A stretch of 64,000 bases of DNA from an uncultured Muribaculaceae bacterium (GTDB taxonomy: Bacteria; Bacteroidota; Bacteroidia; Bacteroidales; Muribaculaceae). The stretch spans positions 1 to 64,000 of the forward strand of contig CAJTOZ010000010.1 of assembly GCA_910578095.1 (NCBI GenBank), written 5' to 3'. The notes under the pieces are model-generated. The model was not told the origin of the DNA and did no database searches. It was given only the letters and a program-made list of their open reading frames with translations. This document shows, piece after piece, positions 24,175-33,042 of this stretch; within the stretch, counting starts at the first letter, position 1; the number at the start of each line of letters is the position of its first letter. The translations under genes were made by a program, and so were the position numbers.

Positions 24175-24701
24175 TGCTGGGAGAATATGTCGGGAATTTG
24201 TGATAGCAGTGATTCGTCAAGAATGTAGGTGTCGGGGCCGGGATCGGAGACGGCGGTGGCCATCACCACGATGTCGCCTGTGTGCCACGGCGCTACACTG
24301 ATGCGTCGGGCTGCGACAGTGCATGCGGGTTGTGAGGTCCCGGGCGCGCTGTAGGGATTGCGTGCCAGGGCGGCGATGCGGGCGGCGTGCTCTGCCGAGG
24401 CCGGTATGGCAGTCGTGCTCCACGACGAGAGGCGCAGCGCGAGCAGGCGGCGCACATGCGGGGGCAGCGTGCCGCATCCTCCGGCGAGGGATATTGACGC
24501 GGCTGCGTCGTCGACAGGCAGAAGCTCGGCCGGGGCGGTATCGAGCAGATGCAGATACCATGCACGCATGCGCGGTTCTATGATGGTATCTGCGTCAATG
24601 CCTTCCACGCGCTCTACCGTGCAGTCGGTCCGCCGGGGCTCAAGCCCGGCGCGTGTGCGCCAGAGCTTGAGCATTTCGGAGTGAGTGAGTGTCAGAAGCA
24701 T
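24171..24701 (-). CDS. Head-adaptor-like protein of the capsid cassette
   Basis: A 176-residue protein of unknown family lying between the capsid gene and the portal gene. It contains a middle helical region and a C-terminal beta-like segment (GDIVVMATAVSDPGPDTYILDESLL). In phages this position often holds an adaptor, decoration or protease gene, but no protease motif is visible. Its stop overlaps the portal start by four bases and it begins 14 bases after the capsid stop, so it belongs to the same unit. Confidence 0.6.
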   Translation of the reverse strand: MLLTLTHSEMLKLWRTRAGLEPRRTDCTVERVEGIDADTIIEPRMRAWYLHLLDTAPAELLPVDDAAASISLAGGCGTLPPHVRRLLALRLSSWSTTAIPASAEHAARIAALARNPYSAPGTSQPACTVAARRISVAPWHTGDIVVMATAVSDPGPDTYILDESLLSQIPDIFSQQ

Positions 24702-24715
24702 TCTGTTGGATCGGT

Positions 24716-25960
24716 TTAGTCGTTGGATGCTCCTACCACACGCATGTGGGCCTGCGGGTAGCGCAGCACAAGGCAGGAAGCTTCGGTGATGACCACGGCG
24801 TCGGTGTTGCGCTGGCCGCTGCTGCGCAGGTCCAGCTTCTCTACGCTGAAGGGCGTGTGGCAGTATTTGGTGACATAGTCAGGATCGAGCACAAAGCCGT
24901 CGGCGCTGTGGCCGCATTGGTCGAAAATCTCGCTGTGCAGGATATAGAGCGAACCGAAGTTGGAGCGTATCTCTTTGAGCTCGATGCCCCATTTCACCAC
25001 TGTGTCGCCCGCGCTTACGCTCTTGGTGTAGTCCAGTTTGGAGAGCATTTCCACCAGCTTGGTGCCGGCGATGAGGATCTTCCGTCGGGAGCCGTTGTTG
25101 CCCGTGAAGGCCTCGCGGCAGAGGTCGATGAGAGTGTCGGCGTTCACGCCTCCGGCCGGTATCTTGAATGTGTGGGGTGTCTGGTCCCAGATGCCACCGG
25201 TGAGGAACACTTCCTGCCGCTTGGTGGGATCGTCGATACGCGCTTTGGTGCCGAAGAGGAAGTTTTTCTCCATACCCAGCCGCATGTCAATGATGGCGGC
25301 TTCTTCCTGGTCGGAGAAACTCCAGCCGGCTTCTTTGTCGATTATGCGTTGCATGGTGCTTTGTTCCACCTGCATCTTGAATATCTGGCAAAAATTGTTG
25401 GCTTTTTTGGGTAGGACGGCAAACTGTGGTGTCTGCACGTCGAGTTCGGCCGCGGCACGGCCCATGCGCACAATCTCCACCCCTGCGGGTAGGTCGTCGA
25501 TGCGGCAGCCGGCGCGGTTTTCTCCTATATTGGTCACTATACATTCCACGCCTCCGCCTGCGGCTTCGGAAAGGCGCCCAGTGACGTAAAGTCTCATGGG
25601 CTCGCGTCCGCCTGCGGGCAGCGACACCGAGCTATCGGGCACGAGCAGTGTTTCCGAGGTGTCGAAGATGGTGTCGCGGTCGGTATGGAGTGTCACTGTG
25701 GCGGGCACGTCGCTGTCGGATGGAATTGTCACGGAGGCTTCGGCTGTGAGACGTGCCGAGGTGGGCTTGGTGTCCACGCTATAGTACTCCACAATCATTG
25801 ATTTGGAACTGCGTGCGCCGGCGCATCGCGAAATCTGGTCGATGGGTGTCGACATCGGGCGTATGCGCACTATGCGTTCGTCGATGGTGTTGCGGAGCAG
25901 GCCCGGAGCCAGTTCGCGGGCAAGAGAAGTTGTCAGGATGTTTTCGTTGGTTGTGCTCAT
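24716..25960 (-). CDS. Major capsid protein, SU10/DUF5309-like (HK97 fold)
   Basis: A 414-residue protein. The core (about 185-414) matches the SU10-type capsid family (DUF5309). It has a NNFCQIFKMQVEQS strand, a following helix ending IIDMRLGMEKNFLFGTKA, then LTGGIWDQ and the C-terminal GSLYILHSEIFDQCG and DPDYVTKYCHTPFSVEKL elements. The N-terminal arm is normal (TTSLARELAPGLLRNTIDERI). It then carries an extra beta-rich insertion (about 65-160) of Thr, Ser and Val with a PDSSVSLPAGG turn, which may be a surface domain. The gene looks intact. Confidence 0.8.
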   Translation of the reverse strand: MSTTNENILTTSLARELAPGLLRNTIDERIVRIRPMSTPIDQISRCAGARSSKSMIVEYYSVDTKPTSARLTAEASVTIPSDSDVPATVTLHTDRDTIFDTSETLLVPDSSVSLPAGGREPMRLYVTGRLSEAAGGGVECIVTNIGENRAGCRIDDLPAGVEIVRMGRAAAELDVQTPQFAVLPKKANNFCQIFKMQVEQSTMQRIIDKEAGWSFSDQEEAAIIDMRLGMEKNFLFGTKARIDDPTKRQEVFLTGGIWDQTPHTFKIPAGGVNADTLIDLCREAFTGNNGSRRKILIAGTKLVEMLSKLDYTKSVSAGDTVVKWGIELKEIRSNFGSLYILHSEIFDQCGHSADGFVLDPDYVTKYCHTPFSVEKLDLRSSGQRNTDAVVITEASCLVLRYPQAHMRVVGASND

Positions 25961-26010
25961 AATGAAGAATGAAAAATAGATTGTAGAACGATTTAATTAA
26001 AAACTGTGCG

Positions 26011-26214
26011 CTATTCCCAGAATCCGCGGCTGATATGGCTCAGAAACCCGGCATCGACTGCCGGTGCGGCGGGAGTGTCGGTGGGGTGGGATGCCGTGGA
26101 GCCGTACATGGGGGTCTTGTCGGCGCTGTCGGGAGCGGGGGCGTCCGTGAAGGGGGGAGGTGTGGTTTTGTCTTCCATTTTGCAATGTGGTTTTTTAGGA
26201 TGTTGTGTTGTCAT
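26011..26214 (-). CDS. Small Pro/Thr-rich protein heading the capsid cassette
   Basis: About 67 residues from the ATG at 26214; an ATG at 26178 would give 55. The protein is rich in Pro, Thr, Ala and Asp, so probably disordered, and ends in a distinctive hydrophobic tail GFLSHISRGFWE. A disordered protein with a C-terminal docking peptide before a capsid gene could be a scaffold or a cargo-targeting peptide, as inference. A -7 box lies at 26226-26233. No known family. Confidence 0.55.
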   Translation of the reverse strand: MTTQHPKKPHCKMEDKTTPPPFTDAPAPDSADKTPMYGSTASHPTDTPAAPAVDAGFLSHISRGFWE

Positions 26215-26225
26215 TATCGACATTG

Positions 26226-26233
26226 CAAAATTA
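26226..26233 (-). promoter_or_regulatory. -7 promoter box for the capsid cassette
   Basis: The minus strand reads TAATTTTG, ending 11 bases before the ATG at 26214. It would drive the small protein, capsid, adaptor-like and portal genes. Confidence 0.5.
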
Positions 26234-26252
26234 CTTGCCGGGCGGCACGAAA

Positions 26253-26292
26253 GAGCCCATATCTGCGTCACGGCGTGCGCAAATATGGGCTC
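26253..26292. terminator. Long perfect hairpin between kinase and capsid cassette
   Basis: GAGCCCATAT (26253-26262) pairs perfectly with ATATGGGCTC (26283-26292), and TGCG/CGCA extend the stem inward after one mismatch. It lies downstream of the histidine kinase gene and just upstream of the capsid cassette promoter. The flanking U-run on the minus strand is weak (CTCTTTCG), so it may be a terminator or an insulating structure. Confidence 0.5.
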
Positions 26293-26372
26293 AAATATTC
26301 AATGCGGCGGATAAAATCCGGAGTGTCAGTGCGTTGTGTGGTGGTCTTTCAGGCCGGAATCTGGTATGTGTT

Positions 26373-27587
26373 TCATGCCAGAGGCAGATCGATACGGAAT
26401 GTGGTGCCGACACCCGGTGTGGAACTTTTCACGTAGATGCGTCCGTCGTGATATTGTTCCACTATGCGTCGCGCGAGGGTGAGGCCGAGGCCCCAGCCGC
26501 GTTTCTTGGTGGTGAATCCGGGGGAGAATACGGCCTTGAAGTTTTTTCGCGCTATGCCCTTGCCGGTGTCGGCCACCTCGATGTAGACTCTGGAGCCGTT
26601 ACGGCCCGCGGTGATGCTGATGCTGCCTGTACCGCTCATGGCGTCGACAGCGTTTTTGATAAGGTTTTCCATCACCCACTCGAACAGCGGGGCGCAGGCG
26701 CGCACGGGGAGGGGGACCGCGCCGGTGTCGGCTGTCAGGGCTATGCGCCCCGACACGCGTGTGCCCATATAGCCTGCGGCGTTGGCTATGATGGCGCGCA
26801 GATCGGATTCCTCCATCTGTGGGCGGGATCCTATCTTTGAGAAGCGCGATGCTATAGAGCTGAGGCGTTGCACGTCTTTGTTGAGCTCGGCCATGGTGTC
26901 GGGGTCGACGCCCATGTCGGGCAGCAGTTCCATCCATGCCATGAGCGATGATATGGGCGTGCCGAGCTGGTGGGCCGTCTCTTTGCTAAGCCCCACCCAC
27001 ACCTTGTTCTGTTCCGCCTTTTTTGTGGACAGGACTGCGAAATAGACCACGGCTATGAAAGCAAGCATCACTATCAGCTGCACGTAGGGATAGCTGCTGA
27101 GGCGCTTGAGGAGCGTTGAATCCTCGTAGTAGAGATGTTGTGTCACACCCGGCGCTATCTCGAAGTTGATCACATTGGGGCTTCCGGCGAGTTTTTCCAG
27201 CTTATGCTCGAGAAAACGTTCGTTGGCTGGGCTCAGGGCCATTGGTGCCAGTGTGTCGGGAGGCTCGGGAAGGACGAAGTTGCGGTGTTGCAGTATGTTG
27301 CCGTTGTCATCGGTGAGCAGCACGGGGATGGTGTTGTTGGATTCGATGATGCCGAGCAGGAAGTCCACATCGATGTGGGTGGATGCGTCCATGTCGGCAG
27401 AAAGCAGGCGCACCATCTCGCGTGTGGCGTCGGCCCACACCTGCATGCGCTCTCGCTCCTGGCGTGACAGATCGCGCACAAGGCCGTCGCTCACCCACAG
27501 AAACATGGCCACGACGGCTCCGGCCGTCACCAGAAAGGCGGCACGGCCGAAGCGTCGCAGGTCGGGGATTTTGCCTGAGAGGGCCAA
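26373..27587 (-). CDS. Sensor histidine kinase (orphan)
   Basis: About 404 residues from a TTG at 27587, nine bases after the carbonic-anhydrase stop; no earlier ATG preserves the frame, and a later ATG would cut the first membrane helix. It has an N-terminal helix (about 12-34), a periplasmic sensor (about 35-180) and a second helix (YVQLIVMLAFIAVVYFAVL, about 185-207). Next are the phospho-acceptor box KETAHQLGTP and the ATPase boxes NLIKNAVDAMSG, DTGKGIARK and GWGLGLTLA. All catalytic boxes are intact. No response regulator is adjacent. It ends before the capsid cassette. Confidence 0.88.
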   Translation of the reverse strand: MALSGKIPDLRRFGRAAFLVTAGAVVAMFLWVSDGLVRDLSRQERERMQVWADATREMVRLLSADMDASTHIDVDFLLGIIESNNTIPVLLTDDNGNILQHRNFVLPEPPDTLAPMALSPANERFLEHKLEKLAGSPNVINFEIAPGVTQHLYYEDSTLLKRLSSYPYVQLIVMLAFIAVVYFAVLSTKKAEQNKVWVGLSKETAHQLGTPISSLMAWMELLPDMGVDPDTMAELNKDVQRLSSIASRFSKIGSRPQMEESDLRAIIANAAGYMGTRVSGRIALTADTGAVPLPVRACAPLFEWVMENLIKNAVDAMSGTGSISITAGRNGSRVYIEVADTGKGIARKNFKAVFSPGFTTKKRGWGLGLTLARRIVEQYHDGRIYVKSSTPGVGTTFRIDLPLA

Positions 27588-27595
27588 AGTCGGGA

Positions 27596-28135
27596 TCAGC
27601 GTATGTCCACCTCTTCGCCGGGATGGGTGTACCAGCGCGAGTACATGAGGTAGTTGTGGGCTATCCGCTGGTTGATCTCGCGGCTCTGCTCGGGATCTAC
27701 CGGCTTCACAAACTTGGCGGGAGCTCCGGCCCATAGTTCGTTGGGGCCTATCTTTGTGCGTGAGAGCACCACCGATCCGGCAGCCACTATGGCTCCTTCG
27801 CCCACTTCGGCATCGTCCATCACCACAGCGCCCATGCCTATGAGGGCGAGGTCGTGGATCTTGGCGCCATGTATGGTCACGTTGTGGCCTATGCTGACAT
27901 CGTCGCCTATTTCTATGGTGGATTTCTGATAGAGGGTGTGGAGCACCGAGCCGTCCTGGATGTTGACGCGGTTGCCTATGCGTATGCTGTTGACGTCGCC
28001 ACGGAGCACAGCGTTGAACCATACGCTGCATCCGTCGCCCATTACAACATCGCCCACTACGGTGGCGTTCTCGGCCAGGAAGCAGTCCCGGCCTATCTGC
28101 GGCTCGATGCCGCGCAATGGAATTATGAGTGCCAT
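27596..28135 (-). CDS. Gamma-class carbonic anhydrase-like protein
   Basis: A 179-residue left-handed beta-helix protein of the gamma carbonic anhydrase family (YrdA/PaaY type). It has hexapeptide repeats such as GRDCFLAENATVVGDVVMG and the metal-ligand pattern GHNVTIHG (near residues 83-90), plus a His in VLHTLY. A C-terminal helix (EQSREINQRIAHNYLMYSRWY) closes it. It may hydrate CO2 or be an acyltransferase-like relative without activity. It starts 64 bases after the aminopeptidase P stop and precedes the histidine kinase on the same strand. Confidence 0.88.
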   Translation of the reverse strand: MALIIPLRGIEPQIGRDCFLAENATVVGDVVMGDGCSVWFNAVLRGDVNSIRIGNRVNIQDGSVLHTLYQKSTIEIGDDVSIGHNVTIHGAKIHDLALIGMGAVVMDDAEVGEGAIVAAGSVVLSRTKIGPNELWAGAPAKFVKPVDPEQSREINQRIAHNYLMYSRWYTHPGEEVDIR

Positions 28136-28199
28136 ATATGTTCCGTACGTTTTGGTTGTGAGTTTATTTATCCGTTGCGAGAGCTTTCTGAGCGGATTC

Positions 28200-29981
28200 T
28201 TATATAGCCTGCGTTTTGTCGCGGAGCCATGCGCGTGCCTCGGCGTCGAGGGCGGGCGACAGCGTCTCGTACACGTGTTCGTTGTAGCTGTTCACCCATG
28301 TCAGTTCGGCTTCGGTCATCATTTCTGTGGCAAACAGGCGTGTGTCGAAGGGGAACAGCGTGAGGGTCTCGAACTTGTAGAAGCGTCCGAATTCGGTGTC
28401 GAACGCCGGCACGCACAGCACCAGATTCTCGCAGCGTATGCCGTGGATACCGGCTCGGTAAAGACCGGGCTCGTTGCTCGTGATCATGCCGGGGGTGAGC
28501 GGTGCAGGCACATAGTTGAGGCGTACGCTCTGCGGGCCCTCGTGCACATTGAGGAAGTGGCCCACACCGTGGCCTGTGCCGTGCAGGTAGCTGAGGCCGT
28601 GCTGCCAAAGATACTGGCGTGCAAGGGCGTCGAGCTGTGTGCCGCAGGTGCCTTCGGGGAATATTGCCTGTGCCAGGGCTATGTGGCCTTTCATCACAAG
28701 AGTGAAGTCCGAGCGTTCCTGCTGTGTGGGTTGGCCAAGGCAGATGGTGCGTGTTATGTCGGTGGTGCCATCGAGATATTGCGCGCCGCTATCTATGAGC
28801 AGCAGCCCCTCCGGGCGCAGGGTGGCGTTGCTTTGCTCGTCGGCCTCGTAGTGGACGATGGCTCCGTGCGGGCCGTAGCCGGCTATGGTGCCGAAACTTT
28901 CGTCGAAGAAAAGAGGCTGCTCTGAACGCTTGCGGCGTAGGATCTCGGCCACATCCATTTCCGTGATTTTTTCGCCGGCCTGCAGGCGGCTTTCAAGTTC
29001 CATGAGGGAGTGGACGAGCGCCACACCATCGCGTTTCATGGCTTCGCGCACACCGGCTATCTGCACTTCGTTTTTGCAGGCTTTGGGCATGGCCAGCGGC
29101 GACGCGGCCTCTACGGCGCGGTCGGCGAAAGCTTCAAGGATTCCGTAGGCGGTGGAGGCGGGGTCGAGCAGCACGCGGCGGCGGGTGGAAAGGTCGGTGA
29201 TAAAGGTTTTCACAGACGTATAGGGGCGTGTCTCCACGCCTTGCTCGGCAAGGTAGCCGGTCACTTCGGGGGTGAGTTTGTCGCGGTCGATGAACAGGAC
29301 ATTGGCTTCCGGACCGAGGTACACATAGGCTGTGGCCACAGGATTGTAGCGCACGTCGCGGCTGCGGATGTTGAGCAGCCATGCCACCTGGTCGAGCGCC
29401 GACACGAACAGGGCGTCGGCCCCGTGCATGCGGGCCCCTTCAAGGGCATCGGCTATCTTTGCGGCAGCGGAGCGGCCGGCATACTTTTCCTCGTGCACGA
29501 AAACCTCGGCCTTGGGGAGCGCGGGGCGGTCGGTCCATATAGCGGGCAGGGCATCGAATGCCGTTTCCAGGCGTATGTCGCGGGCTTTGAGGGTCTTGCG
29601 CAGCGAGCGTAGCGCCCCTACGCTGAATAGCATGGCGTCCACACCCACAGTGGCATCGGCGCCGAGTGCCGATGCCAGCCACGCTTCCACGGATGGAGTG
29701 TCGGGCAGCCCTTCTTTCATGAGCTCAATTTCAGAGCCGGCGAGCTGGTCGGCAGCTTGAAGGAAGTAGCGTGAGTCGGTCCAGAGGCGCGCGTGGCCTT
29801 CGGCCGGCACCACAAGAGTGCCGGCGGAGCCGTTGAAACCGCTGAGCCAGCGGCGTGCCTGCCAGTGGGAAGCGATGTACTCGCTCATGTGTGGATCTGC
29901 TTGTGGTATGATTGCGGCGTCGATTCCCCGGCGCTTCATTTCGGCGCGCAGGGCCGCAAGACGGTTGGCGGTGTCGTTCAT
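28200..29981 (-). CDS. Xaa-Pro aminopeptidase (aminopeptidase P, M24B)
   Basis: A 593-residue cytoplasmic metalloenzyme that removes N-terminal residues before proline. Two non-catalytic creatinase-like domains (about 1-310) precede the pita-bread catalytic domain (about 315-540). Metal ligands are visible as LLIDSGAQYLDGTTDITRT (two Asp), GTGHGVGHFLNVHEGP (His), TSNEPGLY (Glu) and CENLVL (Glu). It is longer than E. coli PepP, as usual for the eukaryote-like three-domain form. It starts one base after YraN's stop, indicating an operon with the protease genes upstream. Confidence 0.93.
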   Translation of the reverse strand: MNDTANRLAALRAEMKRRGIDAAIIPQADPHMSEYIASHWQARRWLSGFNGSAGTLVVPAEGHARLWTDSRYFLQAADQLAGSEIELMKEGLPDTPSVEAWLASALGADATVGVDAMLFSVGALRSLRKTLKARDIRLETAFDALPAIWTDRPALPKAEVFVHEEKYAGRSAAAKIADALEGARMHGADALFVSALDQVAWLLNIRSRDVRYNPVATAYVYLGPEANVLFIDRDKLTPEVTGYLAEQGVETRPYTSVKTFITDLSTRRRVLLDPASTAYGILEAFADRAVEAASPLAMPKACKNEVQIAGVREAMKRDGVALVHSLMELESRLQAGEKITEMDVAEILRRKRSEQPLFFDESFGTIAGYGPHGAIVHYEADEQSNATLRPEGLLLIDSGAQYLDGTTDITRTICLGQPTQQERSDFTLVMKGHIALAQAIFPEGTCGTQLDALARQYLWQHGLSYLHGTGHGVGHFLNVHEGPQSVRLNYVPAPLTPGMITSNEPGLYRAGIHGIRCENLVLCVPAFDTEFGRFYKFETLTLFPFDTRLFATEMMTEAELTWVNSYNEHVYETLSPALDAEARAWLRDKTQAI

Positions 29982-29982
29982 G

Positions 29983-30357
29983 TCAGGAGTATGTTTTAAG
30001 TGGCGGGCAGAAGGCGTCCTCCACGTGTTCTATTGTAAAATTTCCAGGCGTACCGCTGATGCCTATGATGTCGAACTGCAGCTCGTGCGGCAGCTCGTAG
30101 GCTTCCACGTAGGCTGTGGCCGCGCGCACCATGGACAGCTGTTTGCGGCGGTCCACCGCAGCCACGGGGTCGTCGGTGGCTGCATCGGAGCGCGTTTTCA
30201 CCTCCACGATGGCCAGGCGTTCGCCACGTTGCGCTATGATGTCGATTTCCATGCGCCCGCAACGCCAGTTACGGTCCACTATCGCGTAGCCCTTGGATAT
30301 CAGCAGCTCCACTGCCGCTTCCTCGCCGAGGCGTCCGGTGTCGTTGTGGCGTGCCAT
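29983..30357 (-). CDS. YraN (UPF0102) family putative endonuclease
   Basis: A 124-residue protein with the UPF0102 signature of a nuclease-like fold. It opens GRLGEEAAVELLISKGYAIV, then DRNWRC, MEIDIIAQ and the active-site-like IVEVKTRS (near residues 50-58). The EVK with upstream Glu and Asp follows the PD-(D/E)XK pattern. Its cellular role is not settled. It lies between the M16 protease (six-base gap) and aminopeptidase P (one-base gap). Confidence 0.88.
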   Translation of the reverse strand: MARHNDTGRLGEEAAVELLISKGYAIVDRNWRCGRMEIDIIAQRGERLAIVEVKTRSDAATDDPVAAVDRRKQLSMVRAATAYVEAYELPHELQFDIIGISGTPGNFTIEHVEDAFCPPLKTYS

Positions 30358-30363
30358 TCGGGG

Positions 30364-31616
30364 TTATTCGGGTTTGATGATGAGTGTCGCCATATCTGAG
30401 CGGAGGAAAATATCGCGTGCGCAAGCCGCGATATCATCGATGGTGACGCGGCGCCGGCGCTTGAGCTCGATGTCGGGGTCCTCGCCGTGCATCTCGGCGG
30501 CGGCGAGGCGCTGCGCCATACCCACTGCCGACATTTCGGCGGCGGCATGGCGGGCTTCGAAACGGTTGATGGCGCGCTCCATCTCGTGGGTGGTGATGTT
30601 GCCGGCCACGGTCAGGGCGAAGGCCTCATTGAGCAGGCATTCGCGGGCGCGCACAATATTTTCGCGGGTATTGCCGGCCGTCACGCGGCAGTCCATCAGC
30701 AGCATCCCCTCGTGCTCGGAGCCTATTATGGAGGCTTCGGCATCGGTGAGCAGCTCCGGATAGCGGGCAATGAGGTTGCGGCGCAGCCGGGACGCGCGTC
30801 CGGCCGACAGTAGGTCGGTGATGATGTCGGCCTCGGTATAGCCGGGTTGTCCGTAGGCTGCCATTGGCCATGCGAGAAGTATCAGCGGCGCCGGCACGCG
30901 GTCGGTGATCTCGCGCCACATGCCTGTGCTGCTTTCAGAGCGTTGAAACACTTCCGCCGGCATCTTTCGCGCGGCTATATTGCGCCGCGGGATGTCGGCG
31001 AACCATTTCTCAACAAGTTCCCGCAGGCGCTCGGGCCCGACGTTGCCTACCACGGAGAGCACGGCGTTGTCGGGAGCGTAGTGGGAGTAGAACCATTCGC
31101 GCACATCGGCGTCGGTGACGCGTGCGATGTGCTCCGGCTCCAGGCCTATCACCGGCCATGAGTAGGGGTGGGACGGGTGGTAGAGCATGGAGCGTATCTC
31201 GTGCATGGCGCGCCCGTACGGGCGGTTGAGCACGGTCTCCTTGAACTCCTCTATCACCACCGACCGCTGCACCTCAAGCACTTGGGGATTGAACGACAAG
31301 GCCAGCATGCGGTCGCTTTCCACGCGCAGCGCGGCCTCGATGTTCTGGGCGGGCAGCACCTCGTAGAAGTTGGTGAAGTCCGGGCTTGTCCAGGCGTTGT
31401 TCACTCCGCCGGCACGCTCGATTGCTCCGTTGAAATCGGGCTCGTTGGCCGATCCTCCGAACATCAGGTGCTCGAAGAGATGGGCCATGCCCGTGAGAGA
31501 GCGTCGCTCGTCGCGCGCACCCACGTCGTACATCACGTCGACGGCCACCATGGCCGTGCGTGAGTCGTAGCGGTGCACCACACGCAGTCCGTTGTCGAGC
31601 GTGAAGCGGTTGAGCA

Positions 31617-31617
<1 letters not shown>
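30364..31617 (-). CDS. M16 family zinc metalloprotease
   Basis: A 417-residue insulinase/processing-peptidase family protein. The inverted zinc motif HLFEH is at residues 46-50 (in GMAHLFEHLMFGG), and the paired RERL-like helix region follows. The second half (about 200-417) is the non-catalytic M16_C domain. The catalytic half is intact, so it should be active, perhaps in peptide turnover in the cytoplasm or periplasm; no signal peptide is visible. Its ATG overlaps the cyclophilin stop (ATGA), so the genes are translationally coupled. Confidence 0.92.
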
Positions 31618-32507
<890 letters not shown>

Positions 32508-32531
32508 TGCGGGATATTTGAGGGGGATTCT

Positions 32532-32912
32532 TCAGAGAGTGTCGGTGCGCGGATACAGGCGCTGGTACATGCGCCGGAAGTTGCGGTCGGTGGCACAACG
32601 TTCTTCGGCACCTTCGGCGTAGTTGTCGCCGTAGATTCCGCGCATCAGTGCGGGCAGGAAGCTGTGCTCGCGGTCCTTGTCGATGGTGGCGCCCACCAGA
32701 CGGTCCACGGCCGCGGCATAACGCTGTGGGTCGATGGCATGCAGGTAGCGTGCGGCGCTTGCGAGAAACTGGCCCGAGCGGTCGACGGTGATCATGTTGT
32801 CGACAATGGCATCCAGGTCGGCATAGCAAGTCTCGATATTGTTGGCCAGATATTCGTATGTGGCCAGCCCGTCGGGGTCCTGTTTCAGCAGTTTGATGTC
32901 CTGTTCTGTCAT
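32532..32912 (-). CDS. Conserved small cytoplasmic protein
   Basis: A 126-residue soluble, helix-rich protein without signal peptide. I recognise no domain name. It starts with MTEQDIKLLKQDPDGLATYEYLANN and ends in a Tyr/Arg-rich helix. It precedes the cyclophilin gene by 24 bases and heads the operon. The minus strand carries ATACTTTG seven bases before its ATG, a near match to a -7 box. Confidence 0.65.
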   Translation of the reverse strand: MTEQDIKLLKQDPDGLATYEYLANNIETCYADLDAIVDNMITVDRSGQFLASAARYLHAIDPQRYAAAVDRLVGATIDKDREHSFLPALMRGIYGDNYAEGAEERCATDRNFRRMYQRLYPRTDTL

Positions 32913-32985
32913 ATTTGCAAAGTATTAACACGCAAAAATACAAAAAAACATCGAAATCGTCCACCCGCGTGGCTATAAGAATAGT

Positions 32986-33034
32986 GGCAGGATACTAAAA
33001 AACCGTAATAAGCGCTTTCTTAAAGCATCCTGCC
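32986..33034. other. Nested inverted repeat
   Basis: GGCAGGAT (32986-32993) is complementary to ATCCTGCC (33027-33034), and the loop contains a second stem GCTTT/AAAGC. It sits just beyond the end of the GH43 gene and before the small conserved gene's promoter. It may stop transcription from the xylan cluster, but the U-run is weak. Confidence 0.4.
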
Positions 33035-33042
33035 GAGCGGAG

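Noticed and set aside
27588..28031. N-terminal extension of the histidine kinase into the carbonic-anhydrase gene
   Set aside because: The extra residues are out-of-frame carbonic-anhydrase sequence rich in His and Arg; the kinase begins with its membrane helix after 27587.
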